A stretch of DNA of 64,000 nucleotides from Oscillospiraceae bacterium (GCA_910574635.1 CAJTCG010000007.1:124001-188000); one strand, 5' to 3'; positions 1-8,594 are shown, numbered from the stretch's first letter. Notes: generated by a model not told the origin, from the sequence alone. Numbers and translations: made by a program.

Positions 1-117
1 CAAAATCCTTACGAATTTCTTACAATTTCCGGCCCGGCCTCCAGTTAAGTTTTGGAAGACGGCGAACATGCGCCGCCCGTCGAAAACGCCTTTCATAAAA
101 AATGACGGCCCCGGGGG

Positions 118-160
118 AAACAAGAAGAGAGGCCAGCCTGACGGATGGCCTCTCTTTTTT
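118..160 (-). terminator. Terminator of the jag operon
   Basis: Ten-base-pair inverted repeat (126-135 with 146-155, AGAGAGGCCA/TGGCCTCTCT) directly after the jag stop codon. It is followed by a T-rich stretch on the minus strand and by T6 on the plus strand, so it can act in both directions. Bases 1-117 to its left hold no gene I can support. Confidence 0.8.
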
Positions 161-1038
161 CAATGCCTCTCGCCCCGGTCCGGAGCCACCACCACCCGGC
201 GGTTGGGGTCCGCGCCGGTGGAGTAGGTGGTCACGCCCTCGAAATCCTGGAGGGCCGTGTGGATCACATGCCGCTCATAGGCGTTCATGGGCTCCAGCGT
301 GACGCTGCGGCGGTAGCGGACCACCTTGCCCGCCACCTTCCGGGCCAGGTGCTGGAGGCTCTGCTCCCGCTTGGCCCGGTAGTTCTCCGCGTCCAGGTGG
401 ATGCGGACCCGGGGCCCGCCGCCCCGGTTCACGGCATAGCTGGTCAGCTGCTGGATCGCGTCCAGGGTCTCGCCCCGGCGGCCGATCAGGGACCCCAGGC
501 CCTGGCCCTCCAGGATGACCTTGTAGCGGCCCTTCTCGGGAAGGTAAACCTTCACCCCGGCGGCGCTGTCCATGTGCTCCAGAAGGCCCTTGAGGAAGGC
601 CTTGATGGCCGCGGCCTTCTCATCGTCCACCTCCTCGCCCAGGGGAACCGGCGGCTCCTCCTGAAGGGGCTCCGGCCTGGGGGCGGGACGCTCTTTTTTC
701 TCCGGGCGTTCCTTCTTCTCCCGGGGGAGACGCTCCCTGCGCTCGGGGCGCTCCCGTTTTTCCGGGGCGGCGGGCCGGGGCTTGGGGGGCTCTTCCCGGA
801 CGGGCTCCGGCTTGGGGGCGGGCGGAGGGGGAAGGATTTCCTCTTCCGCCTCCGGGCCGTAGTACACGCGGATTTTCGCCGGGCAGGCGCCGAGGCCCAG
901 GAAGCCGGACTTGGCCCGCTCCAGCACCTCCACGGACACGTCGTCCCGGTCCAGGTTCAGCTGGGCCAGGGCCTTGGAAATGGCCTCGTCCTCGTTTTTG
1001 CCCGTGACATCAATATAGTCTCTCATAACGGCTTCCAC
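160..1038 (-). CDS. jag: Jag/KhpB RNA-binding protein (Jag-N, KH, R3H)
   Basis: Cytoplasmic RNA-binding protein of the Jag/KhpB family, a partner of KhpA that is linked to cell elongation and division control in Firmicutes. The N-terminal Jag domain covers about residues 5-55 (IDVTGKNEDEAISKAL; a KSGFLGLG stretch), followed by a long Pro/Glu/Arg/Lys-rich charged linker (about 65-135). A KH domain follows (GSLIGRRGETLDAIQQL, near 180-200), then a C-terminal R3H domain (ending near the RNAHV-like MNAYERHVIHTAL). The linker is what makes it 292 residues rather than the usual 200 or so. It starts 2 bases after yidC stops, so the two are translated together; an internal ATG 15 bases on (MRDYIDV) is an alternative start. 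The gene order yidC-jag is conserved across Firmicutes. Confidence 0.93.
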   Translation of the reverse strand: MEAVMRDYIDVTGKNEDEAISKALAQLNLDRDDVSVEVLERAKSGFLGLGACPAKIRVYYGPEAEEEILPPPPAPKPEPVREEPPKPRPAAPEKRERPERRERLPREKKERPEKKERPAPRPEPLQEEPPVPLGEEVDDEKAAAIKAFLKGLLEHMDSAAGVKVYLPEKGRYKVILEGQGLGSLIGRRGETLDAIQQLTSYAVNRGGGPRVRIHLDAENYRAKREQSLQHLARKVAGKVVRYRRSVTLEPMNAYERHVIHTALQDFEGVTTYSTGADPNRRVVVAPDRGERH

Positions 1039-1040
1039 CT

Positions 1041-2201
1041 TTACGTTTCGTCATAGCGGTCCGGCTTGTAGGCCCGGCCCCTGGCGTAGGGCCTGTCCCC
1101 CACCCGGCCGGCCTCCGTGGTGGAGGCGCCCGCCTTGGCGGCTTTGGCGGCCTTGGCGTCCCGGGCGGCCTTCTGCTTTTCCTTCAGGGTCTGCTTCTGG
1201 GCGGCCTGCTGGCGCTGCTGCTCCTGGAGGACCTTGGCCTCCTCCATTTTCCGCTTCCGCTCCGCCTGGCGGGCCTCATAGCGGGCGTTCTCCTCTTCCT
1301 CCAGCCTCTTGTTGAAGAAGGCGCCCATGAAGTACTCCTGCACGGCGGCAAAGGCGCTCTGGGCAATCCAGTACACGCCCAGGGCCGCGGGCATGGTGAA
1401 GGCGATATACACGGAGAACAGGGGCATGAACATCATCATGCGGTTGGCGCTGGCGGCGGAGGGGTCCGTCTGGGGCTGGTGCTTCATGGTGATCTTGGTC
1501 ATGAGCCACTGGCTGCCGCCGGCGATGATGGGAATGAGGATCAGGCCGATGGCGGCCCAGGTGAAGGTGAAGCCCGTCACCATGCTCCAGGGGTTGGCCG
1601 CCATGTCCAGCCCGAAGGAGGTGTAGTTCAAGTTGATCCACCCGGGCACCGACTGCCCCACCTCGGGAAGCTCCGAGGCGATGGTCTTGACCAGGTTGAT
1701 CTGCCCGTAGGGCAGCAGCTGGGTAATCCCATCCCGGACAATGGCGGCTCCGTCCTTCATCTGCACGATGCTGGCGACGTCCAGCCCGGCGCCGGTCACG
1801 GCGTCCACCATCTGCTGCACCACGTCCTGGCTCAGCATCATGAAGTGGGTGATGGGCTGGCGGATGATGGAGTACAGGGCCAGCAGGATGGGGAAGGGGA
1901 GCAGGCTCCACAGGCACCCGGACATGGGGTTGATCCCCTCCTCGGCGTAGAGCTTCTGCATTTCCTCGGCCTGTTTGGTCTGGTTGTTGGCGTACTTTTT
2001 CTGGATCTCCTGCATCCGGCCGGACATGCGGCTCATGCGCATCATGCTCTTCTTGGATTTCATCTGGAAGGGCAGCATGATGAGCTTGATGACCAGCGTA
2101 AAGAGGATGATGGCCATGCCGTAGGAGCCCGTCAGGTTATAGAAGAGCCGGACCAGCCACGCGAAGGGGATACAGATATAGTATCCGATGGTTGAAAACA
2201 T
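1041..2201 (-). CDS. yidC: YidC/Oxa1 membrane protein insertase
   Basis: Integral membrane insertase that places small and SecYEG-delivered proteins into the cytoplasmic membrane. The Oxa1 core is seen as YGMAIILFTLVIKLIMLPFQ with the conserved positively charged groove residue, KSMMRMSRM and the cytosolic coiled region (EIQKKYANNQTKQAEEMQKLY), followed by GCLWSLLPFPILLALY. There are five hydrophobic segments and a Lys/Ala/Gln-rich basic C-terminal tail (residues about 300-386) expected to touch the ribosome. A roughly 70-residue insertion between transmembrane segments 2 and 3 (near DVVQQMVDAVTGAGLDVAS) is typical of clostridial copies. It lies between yidD and jag on the same strand. The protein has no signal-peptidase II lipobox, unlike Bacillus SpoIIIJ. 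Confidence 0.95.
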   Translation of the reverse strand: MFSTIGYYICIPFAWLVRLFYNLTGSYGMAIILFTLVIKLIMLPFQMKSKKSMMRMSRMSGRMQEIQKKYANNQTKQAEEMQKLYAEEGINPMSGCLWSLLPFPILLALYSIIRQPITHFMMLSQDVVQQMVDAVTGAGLDVASIVQMKDGAAIVRDGITQLLPYGQINLVKTIASELPEVGQSVPGWINLNYTSFGLDMAANPWSMVTGFTFTWAAIGLILIPIIAGGSQWLMTKITMKHQPQTDPSAASANRMMMFMPLFSVYIAFTMPAALGVYWIAQSAFAAVQEYFMGAFFNKRLEEEENARYEARQAERKRKMEEAKVLQEQQRQQAAQKQTLKEKQKAARDAKAAKAAKAGASTTEAGRVGDRPYARGRAYKPDRYDET

Positions 2202-2234
2202 AATTTGTTCCTCTCGTTTTGTTCAGTGGGGAAG

Positions 2235-2444
2235 CTAGGGCACAGGGTCATAGCCTCCCTTATGAAAGGGGTTGCACCTGAGTATTCTCTTGAACGCGAG
2301 CCAGCTCCCCTTCACAGCCCCGTACCGTTCCAAAGCCTCCACGGCGTACTGGGAGCAGGTGGGGATGTAGTTGCAGCACCGGGGGCGGCAGGGGGAGATA
2401 TTCCGCTGGTAGAACCGCACCAGGGCGATCAAAACCCGCTTCAC
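2235..2444 (-). CDS. yidD: YidD membrane protein insertion efficiency factor
   Basis: Small membrane-associated protein of the YidD (Haemolytic/UPF0161) family, thought to assist YidC-dependent insertion. The signature is clear: [27 protein letters not shown], then [12 protein letters not shown] at the C-terminus. A longer reading frame extends upstream, but I place the start at the GTG at 2444. This overlaps the rnpA stop as GTGA and has a GGAGGA ribosome binding site 6 bases upstream, giving a normal-length 69-residue protein. The overlap implies translational coupling with rnpA. Confidence 0.92.
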   Translation of the reverse strand: MKRVLIALVRFYQRNISPCRPRCCNYIPTCSQYAVEALERYGAVKGSWLAFKRILRCNPFHKGGYDPVP

Positions 2445-2785
2445 GGCTTGTCCTCCAGAAGGCCCAGCTTCCGGCTCAGGCGGAGGAAGGTGTCGCCCAG
2501 CTCCTTCCACGGGGCGCTCAGCGTCCTGCCCCGGGCCACCAGGATGATGTCCCAGCCCTGGGACAAACGGGGGCTTGCGAGGCGGTAGACCTCCCGCAGG
2601 CGGCGGCGTGCCCGGTTGCGCTTCACGGCGTTCCCCAGCTTTACGGAAACGGTAATGCCCAGGCGGTTGTGGCCCAGGCGGTTTTTCCGGCAGTAGAGCA
2701 CCATGCTCCCCGCCACCGCCGACGCGCCCTTGCGGTACAGCCGGCGGAATTCATGATTTTTTTTCAGCGTCACCGCGGGCTTCAC
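2441..2785 (-). CDS. rnpA: Ribonuclease P protein component
   Basis: Protein subunit of RNase P, which with the RNA subunit removes 5' leaders from pre-tRNA. The family signature is present: [16 protein letters not shown] at the N-terminus and the RNR-type helix [17 protein letters not shown] near residues 55-70. The length of 114 residues is normal. It lies between rpmH and yidD, the near-universal bacterial order, and overlaps yidD by four bases. Confidence 0.95.
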   Translation of the reverse strand: MKPAVTLKKNHEFRRLYRKGASAVAGSMVLYCRKNRLGHNRLGITVSVKLGNAVKRNRARRRLREVYRLASPRLSQGWDIILVARGRTLSAPWKELGDTFLRLSRKLGLLEDKP

Positions 2786-2886
2786 CGTTCATCCCTCCCA
2801 GGCCGCAGAACCAGTACAAGGGACGGAGGAATCCGAACAATTCCAGCCGCCCCTGTCAGGACTCGTGTTCAAGTGTCTCCTGCTCC

Positions 2887-3027
2887 TCAATAGGAGAGGC
2901 GGGCGCGGCCCTTGGCGCGGCGGCGGGCCAGGACCTTGCGGCCGTTGGCGGTGGCCATGCGCTTGCGGAAGCCGTGGACCTTCTGGCCGTGGAGCTTCTT
3001 GGGCTGATAGGTACGTTTCGTTGCCAT
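2887..3027 (-). CDS. rpmH: Ribosomal protein L34
   Basis: Large-subunit ribosomal protein L34, 46 residues, starting [14 protein letters not shown] and carrying the invariant core [21 protein letters not shown]. It has two more N-terminal residues than the common MKRTYQP form. An AGGAGG ribosome binding site lies 9 bases before the ATG. It is the first gene of the minus-strand block and is driven by the promoter at 3163-3192. Confidence 0.95.
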   Translation of the reverse strand: MATKRTYQPKKLHGQKVHGFRKRMATANGRKVLARRRAKGRARLSY

Positions 3028-3162
3028 GCTTAAGACACCTCCTGTCCATATTCCGTCCGCCCCGCTTCACAGCTCCGGGGCGGCGCTTTCCCAACACCGC
3101 CCGGCCTTATAAGGAACGGGCGGCGCGGCAGACAAACTCAAGCGCCGATTGACGCATGGGAT

Positions 3163-3192
3163 AGTATACCATACGGGCGCGAAGGGTGTCAA
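3163..3192 (-). promoter_or_regulatory. Promoter of the rpmH-rnpA-yidD-yidC-jag operon
   Basis: Minus-strand TTGACA (3192-3187) and TATACT (3168-3163) separated by 18 bases, about 135 bases upstream of rpmH. No DnaA-box-like motif (TTATNCACA) is visible in the 240-base gap to pcrA. Confidence 0.75.
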
Positions 3193-3267
3193 TAAAAAAT
3201 TATGTTGATTTACCGGCCCGGCTGCCTTACAATAAACATCAGTACAACGATAAGGAACGGACAAGCT

Positions 3268-5709
3268 ATGAACGACTTCAAGCAGCGCTACATATCCGCC
3301 CGGAAACGGGTCATCGCCGGGGACCTCCGGCGGCTGAACGACGCCCAGCGCCAGGCCGCCATGGCCACCGAGGGGCCCCTGCTCCTCCTGGCGGGGGCGG
3401 GCAGCGGAAAGACCACCGTTTTGATCCAGCGGGTCTACAACCTGCTGACCTATGGCCGGGGCAGCGACTCCGACTTCGTCCCGGAGGACGCGTCGGAGGA
3501 GGACCTGGCCTTCCTGGAAGGCTTCCCGGAGGCTCCCTCCCCCCTGGACTTCGACCGGGCCCGGCGGCTGTGCGCCGTGGACCCGCCCCGGCCCTGGGAG
3601 ATCATCGCCATCACCTTCACCAACAAGGCCGCCGGGGAGCTGAAGGACCGCCTGGCCGCCCGCCTGGGGCCGGAGGCCAATGACGTCTGGGCCTCCACCT
3701 TCCACTCCGCCTGCGTCCGCATCCTCCGGCGGGACATTGACCGGCTGGGCTTTGCCAAGGACTTCACCATCTACGATACCGACGACTCCCGCCGGGTGGT
3801 GAAGGACATTTTGAAGGAGCTGAACCTGGACGACAAGGCCTTCCCGCCCAAAAACGTCCTCTCCGTCATCAGCAGCGCCAAGGACCAATACCTGGGCCCG
3901 GAGGAATTCGCCCGGCGGCACAGCGCGGAGACCGACTGGCGCATGGCCCGCATTGCCAAAATTTACGCCGCCTACCAAAAAAAGCTGGCCTCCGCCAGCG
4001 CCCTGGACTTCGACGACATCATCTTCCACACCGTCACCCTGCTCCGCCAGGAGCCGGAGGTGCTGGAGTACTACCAGAGAAAATTCCGCTACGTGCTGGT
4101 GGACGAGTACCAGGACACGAACCACCTCCAGTACCTCCTCACCGGCCTTCTGGCGGGGGGGCGCCGGAACCTCTGCGTGGTGGGCGACGACGACCAGTCC
4201 ATCTACCGCTTCCGGGGGGCCAACATCGAAAACATCCTGAATTTTGAAAAGCAGTATGACAACGCCCGGACCATCCGGCTGGAACAGAATTACCGCTCCA
4301 CCCAGAACATCCTGGACGCGGCCAACGCCGTCATCCGGCACAACGCGGGCCGGAAGGGGAAGACCCTCTGGACGGAGAACGGCGGCGGGGAGAAAGTCGG
4401 CGTCCGCACGGTGCTCAACGAGCAGGACGAGGCGGCCTTTGTGACGGGGGACATCCTCTCGGCGGTGGGCCGGGGGGCCCGCTTCCGGGACGCCGCCGTG
4501 CTCTATCGGATGAACGCCCAGTCCAACGCCCTGGAATACGCCATGAAGCGCAGCGGCGTGCCCTACAAGGTTGTGGGGGGCATGAAGTTCTTCGACCGGG
4601 CGGAGGTAAAGGACATGCTGGCCTACCTGTGCGTGGTAAACAACCCCCTGGACGACCTCCGGCTCCGGCGGATCATTAACAGCCCCGCCCGGGGCATCGG
4701 CGGCACCACCATGGACAAGGTGGCGGCGCTGGCGGAGCAGCAGGGGGCGTCCCTGTACGAAATCTGCCGCAACGCGGACCTCTTCCCGGAGCTGAAAACC
4801 CCGGCGAAGAAGCTGCTTCAGTTCGCGGACCTCATCGACGGCCTCCGGAAGGCGGGGGGAAGCCTGGCCCTGCCGGAGTTCTACGACGCGGTTTGCGAGC
4901 AGACCGGCTATGCCCAGGCCCTGAGGGACAAAAACGACATGGAGAGCCGGGGCCGCCTGGAAAACGTCCAGGAATTGAAGTCCAACATCCTGGGCTTTCT
5001 GGACCGCCAGCCGGAGGACGCCACCCTTTCCGGCTTTTTGAACGAAATCGCCCTGTACACGGACCTGGACTCCCTGGAGGGAAGCGACGACTGCGTGACC
5101 CTGATGACCATCCACGCCGCCAAGGGCCTGGAGTTCCCCCTGGTCTACGTGGTGGGCATGGAGGAGGGGGTCTTCCCCGGCAGCTCCGCCCAGTTTGAGG
5201 AGGACGAACTGGAGGAGGAACGCCGCCTGTGCTACGTGGCCATGACCCGGGCCAAGGAACGGCTGACCCTGACCCACGCCCGCCAGCGGATGCTCTACGG
5301 CAAGACGGCCAGCAACCGGGTTTCCCGCTTTTTGGAGGAAGCGCCGGAGGAGAACCTGAACTGGGAGGGCCGGGATCTCCGGCCCGGCGGGACCTTCGGC
5401 TCCTCCTACGGAAGCGGCTTCTACGGCGGCGGGGAGGGTTCCGAAGGGGCCCGGCGGCCCGTTTACGCCCGGCCCGCCCGGCCCTCTTACCAGGAGTCCC
5501 GCCGCACCGCCGTGAGCCAGACGGCGGCCCCCTCCATAGCCCTGAGCAAGGGGGATCGGATTGAGCACGGCGTCTTCGGCAGGGGGACGGTGCTGTCCGT
5601 CCAGCCCATGGGGGGCGACGCCCTGGTCCAGGTGGACTTCGAGGGCGCGGGCCAGAAAAAGCTGATGCTCAAAGCGGCGGCAAAGCACCTGAAAAAACTG
5701 GATTCCTAA
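3268..5709 (+). CDS. pcrA: UvrD/PcrA-type ATP-dependent DNA helicase
   Basis: Superfamily 1A 3'-5' DNA helicase acting in repair, rolling-circle replication and removal of stalled RNA polymerase. Motifs in order: Walker A GAGSGKT (near residue 45), FTNKAAGELKDRL (Ia), FHSACVRILRR, DEYQDTN (II), GDDDQSIYRFRGA (III), LEQNYRST (IV), TIHAAKGLEFPLVYVVGM (V) and YVAMTRAKERL (VI). The C-terminal 50 residues (GDRIEHGVFGRGTVLSV) are the PcrA-type Tudor-like RNA-polymerase-binding domain. Unusual is an acidic insertion of about 45 residues between motifs I and Ia (SDSDFVPEDASEEDLAF). I use the ATG at 3268 with an AAGGA site rather than the upstream in-frame ATG at 3202. It is divergent from rpmH, where dnaA is commonly found. 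Confidence 0.93.
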   Translation: MNDFKQRYISARKRVIAGDLRRLNDAQRQAAMATEGPLLLLAGAGSGKTTVLIQRVYNLLTYGRGSDSDFVPEDASEEDLAFLEGFPEAPSPLDFDRARRLCAVDPPRPWEIIAITFTNKAAGELKDRLAARLGPEANDVWASTFHSACVRILRRDIDRLGFAKDFTIYDTDDSRRVVKDILKELNLDDKAFPPKNVLSVISSAKDQYLGPEEFARRHSAETDWRMARIAKIYAAYQKKLASASALDFDDIIFHTVTLLRQEPEVLEYYQRKFRYVLVDEYQDTNHLQYLLTGLLAGGRRNLCVVGDDDQSIYRFRGANIENILNFEKQYDNARTIRLEQNYRSTQNILDAANAVIRHNAGRKGKTLWTENGGGEKVGVRTVLNEQDEAAFVTGDILSAVGRGARFRDAAVLYRMNAQSNALEYAMKRSGVPYKVVGGMKFFDRAEVKDMLAYLCVVNNPLDDLRLRRIINSPARGIGGTTMDKVAALAEQQGASLYEICRNADLFPELKTPAKKLLQFADLIDGLRKAGGSLALPEFYDAVCEQTGYAQALRDKNDMESRGRLENVQELKSNILGFLDRQPEDATLSGFLNEIALYTDLDSLEGSDDCVTLMTIHAAKGLEFPLVYVVGMEEGVFPGSSAQFEEDELEEERRLCYVAMTRAKERLTLTHARQRMLYGKTASNRVSRFLEEAPEENLNWEGRDLRPGGTFGSSYGSGFYGGGEGSEGARRPVYARPARPSYQESRRTAVSQTAAPSIALSKGDRIEHGVFGRGTVLSVQPMGGDALVQVDFEGAGQKKLMLKAAAKHLKKLDS

Positions 5710-5712
5710 AGG

Positions 5713-5742
5713 AAGCGCCGGAGGATTTTCCTCCGGCGCTTT
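5713..5742. terminator. Terminator between pcrA and the Cys-rich gene
   Basis: Thirteen-base-pair hairpin (AAGCGCCGGAGGA/TCCTCCGGCGCTT) with a 3-4-base loop, lying between the convergent stops of pcrA and the minus-strand gene at 5748. It probably serves both. Confidence 0.75.
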
Positions 5743-5747
5743 GACGC

Positions 5748-6020
5748 TTAGCAGGTACAGCCCCCGCAGGGGATAAGCTTGATGCACTCCGCGCTGATCT
5801 GGGGCGGGATGCTCATGGTCATCGCGCCGCTGTATTCGATGCAGACGCACTGGCCCGGGCGGAAGCAGCAGGCGTTGTTGGTATGGACCAGCACCTCCTG
5901 GCAGCCGCAAAGGTCGCAGACCAGCAGATCGCAGCAGTTCACCCGCAGGATGCGGGCCTTCATAATCACGGGCTCCCGGCATTCCGCGGCCTGGGCGCAC
6001 TCATTGCAGACAGGTTCCAT
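5748..6020 (-). CDS. Cysteine-rich small protein
   Basis: Ninety residues with 16 cysteines, in clusters CNEC, VNCCDLLVCDLCGC, NACCF, CVC and an end of PCGGCTC. There is no signal peptide or membrane segment. The pattern suggests metal or Fe-S binding, or a cross-linked structural protein such as a spore-coat component; neither is shown by the sequence. Similar uncharacterised proteins occur in clostridia from memory. The ATG has an AAGGAGG site 7 bases upstream. It is the third gene of a minus-strand run after the lipoprotein and ModE-like genes. A short CATAGGATG/CATCCTATG hairpin (6039-6060) in the gap may separate it from them. Confidence 0.75.
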   Translation of the reverse strand: MEPVCNECAQAAECREPVIMKARILRVNCCDLLVCDLCGCQEVLVHTNNACCFRPGQCVCIEYSGAMTMSIPPQISAECIKLIPCGGCTC

Positions 6021-6071
6021 AAGAGGACCTCCTTATTCATAGGATGTACTCCATCCTATGCGCGGAGTCTC

Positions 6072-6428
6072 TCAAAGGTCCCGGAAGCGCTCCTGGAACC
6101 GCTTTTGGGCGAAGGCGTCCACCTCCTCCCGGAGGGCCTGATAGGCGGCAAGCAAAGCCTCCGCCTCCTCCGTCAGCGCCGCGCCGCCGCCGTGGCGGCC
6201 CCCGATGGTGGAGCTCAGCAGCTTATACCCCAGGGCGTCCTCGGCGGTGCGGACGATGCGCCACGCCTTGGAGTAGGCCATACCCATGGACCCCGCCGCC
6301 GCCCGGAGGGAGCGCTTCTCCCGGACCTCCTCCAAAAGTGCCGCCACGCCGGGGCCGAAGCGCCGCTGGCCCTCTCCGTCCAAAAGGCGGAGGGTGACGG
6401 CGAGGCGCAGGTCAGGACTGTGATTCAT
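6072..6428 (-). CDS. ModE-type winged-helix regulator without molybdate domain
   Basis: A 118-residue DNA-binding protein matching only the N-terminal LysR-like winged helix of ModE (LRAAAGSMGMAYSKAWRIVRTAEDALGYKLL, then GGRHGGGAALTEEAEALL). The C-terminal Mop (molybdate-binding) domains of full ModE are absent, so the ligand, if any, is unknown. The ATG at 6428 overlaps the stop of the upstream lipoprotein gene as ATGA, so the two are co-translated; a longer in-frame start inside the lipoprotein gene is therefore unlikely. Stand-alone ModE-N proteins often control molybdenum or tungsten uptake genes, but none are nearby. Confidence 0.82.
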   Translation of the reverse strand: MNHSPDLRLAVTLRLLDGEGQRRFGPGVAALLEEVREKRSLRAAAGSMGMAYSKAWRIVRTAEDALGYKLLSSTIGGRHGGGAALTEEAEALLAAYQALREEVDAFAQKRFQERFRDL

Positions 6429-7327
6429 GGGATATACTCCTTTCGCTCCACCAGCTGGGGCTCGCCGTCCCAGAACTCCCAAAGCTCGGTAAAATAGGAG
6501 ACGGTGCCATCCCCATTGCCCTCATAGACCGGGACCTCCCGGCTGGCCAGGACCAGGTCTGCCTCAATGCTCCACTCGGCGGGCCGGGGGCGGAGGAAAT
6601 CTCCCTCCCTGGGGAGCCAGACTTCCCGTGCGCCCTCCCGCTCTACGTCCAGATAGCCGGAATCGGGCTGGAAGTCCCGGACCAGCCGTTCCACCCGGTG
6701 CAAATACAGGCTTCCGTTCCCGTCAGGCCAGTAGTACTCCGTAACCCACTGGGACCCTGCGGAGCCGGATTTATATTCGGCGGTGGTTTCCCCGCTTTCC
6801 GGATGGGCCTCCGCCCCCTGGAGGATGCAGGCGAATTGATACTGCCCCGCCTCCCGGTCCCAGGTCCAATAGTAATAGGGGATCATGTTGTTGCACCGCC
6901 CGGCGAAGAGGCCGAAGTCTGTATCCCCGTCAAAGTTCAAGTCCAGCTCGTCCATGCAGTCTTCCGTGCTCCAGCAGTCGGTGTAGTCGCTGTCCTCAAC
7001 CCCTTCGCTTACAATGCCCTCCCGGGCCTGGACAGTCTGGATAAGCGCGTCCCCGTCGTACACCCGCACCTCCCGGACGCCATAGCTGTATTCGTCGGCC
7101 CGCCGGCCAAAGGCCTCCAGCCGCAAGGTCCGCCCGTCCGCCAGGGGCGCGTCCAAGGTCAAAAGGACGTGGTCTTCCGTCTCCTCCCCGGGGTCCTCCA
7201 GGGCTTCCTCCTCCGGCGCGGCGGCCTCCGGGGCTTCCGGGACCGGCGGGGCCTCCTCCGTCTCCGCCGGGGCGGCGCAGGCGGAGAGCAGCAGCAGGGC
7301 CAGCAGTAAAATCAGTACACGGCGCAT
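6425..7327 (-). CDS. Putative surface lipoprotein
   Basis: About 300 residues beginning with a lipoprotein signal (MRRVLILLLALLLLSAC; lipobox LSAC), then a Pro/Glu/Ala-rich spacer (residues about 20-60) and a beta-rich body. The stretch DLNFDGDTDFGLF followed by YYYWTWDREAGQYQF resembles the FG-GAP-like XAC2610 type of extracellular domain; this is resemblance only. The start at 7327 fits the signal peptide; an in-frame ATG 60 bases upstream would bury it. It is translationally coupled to the ModE-like gene, an odd pairing of a lipoprotein with a regulator. Confidence 0.8.
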   Translation of the reverse strand: MRRVLILLLALLLLSACAAPAETEEAPPVPEAPEAAAPEEEALEDPGEETEDHVLLTLDAPLADGRTLRLEAFGRRADEYSYGVREVRVYDGDALIQTVQAREGIVSEGVEDSDYTDCWSTEDCMDELDLNFDGDTDFGLFAGRCNNMIPYYYWTWDREAGQYQFACILQGAEAHPESGETTAEYKSGSAGSQWVTEYYWPDGNGSLYLHRVERLVRDFQPDSGYLDVEREGAREVWLPREGDFLRPRPAEWSIEADLVLASREVPVYEGNGDGTVSYFTELWEFWDGEPQLVERKEYIP

Positions 7328-7450
7328 ATCCCACGATTCCTTCCAATCCAGATTTGATAGACCCAATATAACAGGTTTTCCCGCCAAAGTGGTAACAAAA
7401 AGGTGACAGTTTTCCGTCCTCCCCGTCCTGGGCTGGAAATCAAACCCAGC

Positions 7451-7549
7451 TTGACATCCCGCTTTCCCGGCGGTATCATGGTATACAGGAAAAAATCGGC
7501 TGCCGCCCGGCCCGCTCCACGGCGGAGCGCCGCCCCGGAGCGAACCGGG
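7451..7549 (+). promoter_or_regulatory. pfkA promoter and structured leader
   Basis: TTGACA (7451-7456) and TATCAT (7474-7479) with a 17-base spacer. The transcript would carry a leader of about 95 bases. Within it, 7506-7518 (CCCGGCCCGCTCC) can pair with 7537-7549 (GGAGCGAACCGGG) over 11 of 13 positions. No U-run follows, so this is not an obvious attenuator. Bases 7328-7450 hold nothing else I recognise. Confidence 0.7.
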
Positions 7550-7583
7550 CCCTGCCGGTGAAATTCGTCAGGAGGGTTTTCTT

Positions 7584-8594
7584 ATGGAAAAGAAGGTAAA
7601 GAGAATCGGCGTCCTCACCAGCGGCGGCGACGCGCCGGGCATGAACGCGGCGGTGCGGGCGGTGGTCCGGGCCTCCATCGCCCGGGGCATCGGCTGCATC
7701 GGCATCCGCCGGGGCTGGAACGGCCTGATCACCAGCGACTTTGTGCCCCTGACCTCATCCAGCGTCAGCCACATCATCAACAAGGGCGGCACCATGCTCT
7801 ACACCGCCCGGAGCCTGGAGTTCATGGAGGAAGCGGGCCGGGCCAAGGCCCTGGCCACCTGCCGCCTGCTGGGTCTGGATGGCATTGTGGCCATCGGCGG
7901 CGACGGCACCTTCCGGGGGGCCCTGGCCATCTCCCGCCAGGCCGCCAAGGACGGCATGGATCTCCGGGTGGTGGGCATCCCCGCCACCATTGACAACGAC
8001 ATCGGGTGCTCCCACTACACCATCGGCTTTGACTCCGCCTGCAATACGGCCATCGAGTGCATCGATAAGCTCCGGGACACCATGCAGTCCCACGAGCGCT
8101 GCTCCGTGGTGGAGGTCATGGGCCGCCACGCGGGCTACCTGGCCCTGTACGTGGGCATCTCCGTGGGCGCCACCGCCGTGCTGATCCCCGAGCGGGAGCC
8201 GGACTTTGAAAAGGACATCGTGGAGAAGATCCGCCGGGCCCGCCTGGCGGGGACCACCCATTACATGGTGGTGGTGGCCGAGGGTGCGGGCAGTGCCATC
8301 GAAATCAGCCAGCGCATCCACGACGAGCTGGGCATCGACCCCCGGGTGACGGTGCTGGGCCACATTCAGCGGGGCGGCTCCCCCACCGCCCGGGACCGGG
8401 AGACCGCCAGCCGCATGGGCTATGAGGCGGTGAAGGTCCTGGCCGAGGGCACGGGGAACCAGATCATCGGCATTCAGAACGGCCTCCTGACAGACATAGA
8501 GATGGAGGAGGCCCTGGCCATGACCAAGCCCTTCCAGATGGACCGCTATCAGATTCTGGAGGCCCTGACCAACAGCTGCGGCCCGGACTTCTAA
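7584..8594 (+). CDS. pfkA: ATP-dependent 6-phosphofructokinase
   Basis: Committed step of glycolysis: fructose 6-phosphate plus ATP to fructose 1,6-bisphosphate. Seen in the sequence: N-terminal GVLTSGGDAPGMNAAVRAVV, the ATP-type nucleotide motif GGDGTFRGA, the catalytic PATIDNDI region, and VVEVMGRHAGYLAL and HIQRGGSPTARDR for substrate and effector binding. The length of 336 residues is slightly above the usual 320. An AGGAGG site precedes the ATG. The TIDND and GGDGT motifs mark it as the ATP-using rather than PPi-using type. Confidence 0.95.
   Translation: MEKKVKRIGVLTSGGDAPGMNAAVRAVVRASIARGIGCIGIRRGWNGLITSDFVPLTSSSVSHIINKGGTMLYTARSLEFMEEAGRAKALATCRLLGLDGIVAIGGDGTFRGALAISRQAAKDGMDLRVVGIPATIDNDIGCSHYTIGFDSACNTAIECIDKLRDTMQSHERCSVVEVMGRHAGYLALYVGISVGATAVLIPEREPDFEKDIVEKIRRARLAGTTHYMVVVAEGAGSAIEISQRIHDELGIDPRVTVLGHIQRGGSPTARDRETASRMGYEAVKVLAEGTGNQIIGIQNGLLTDIEMEEALAMTKPFQMDRYQILEALTNSCGPDF

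Noticed and set aside
2445-2510. Longer YidD reading frame from 2510
   Set aside because: Lies within rnpA; the GTG at 2444 has a proper site and gives the usual length.
3028-3267. Possible replication origin between rpmH and pcrA
   Set aside because: No DnaA-box-like motifs, no AT-rich unwinding stretch and no dnaA; only a promoter is visible.
3067-6000. A 977-codon open frame on the minus strand opposite pcrA
   Set aside because: Shadow of a GC-rich gene: no ribosome binding site, no recognisable domain, Pro/Gly/His/Val-rich composition typical of antisense frames, and pcrA has all helicase motifs.
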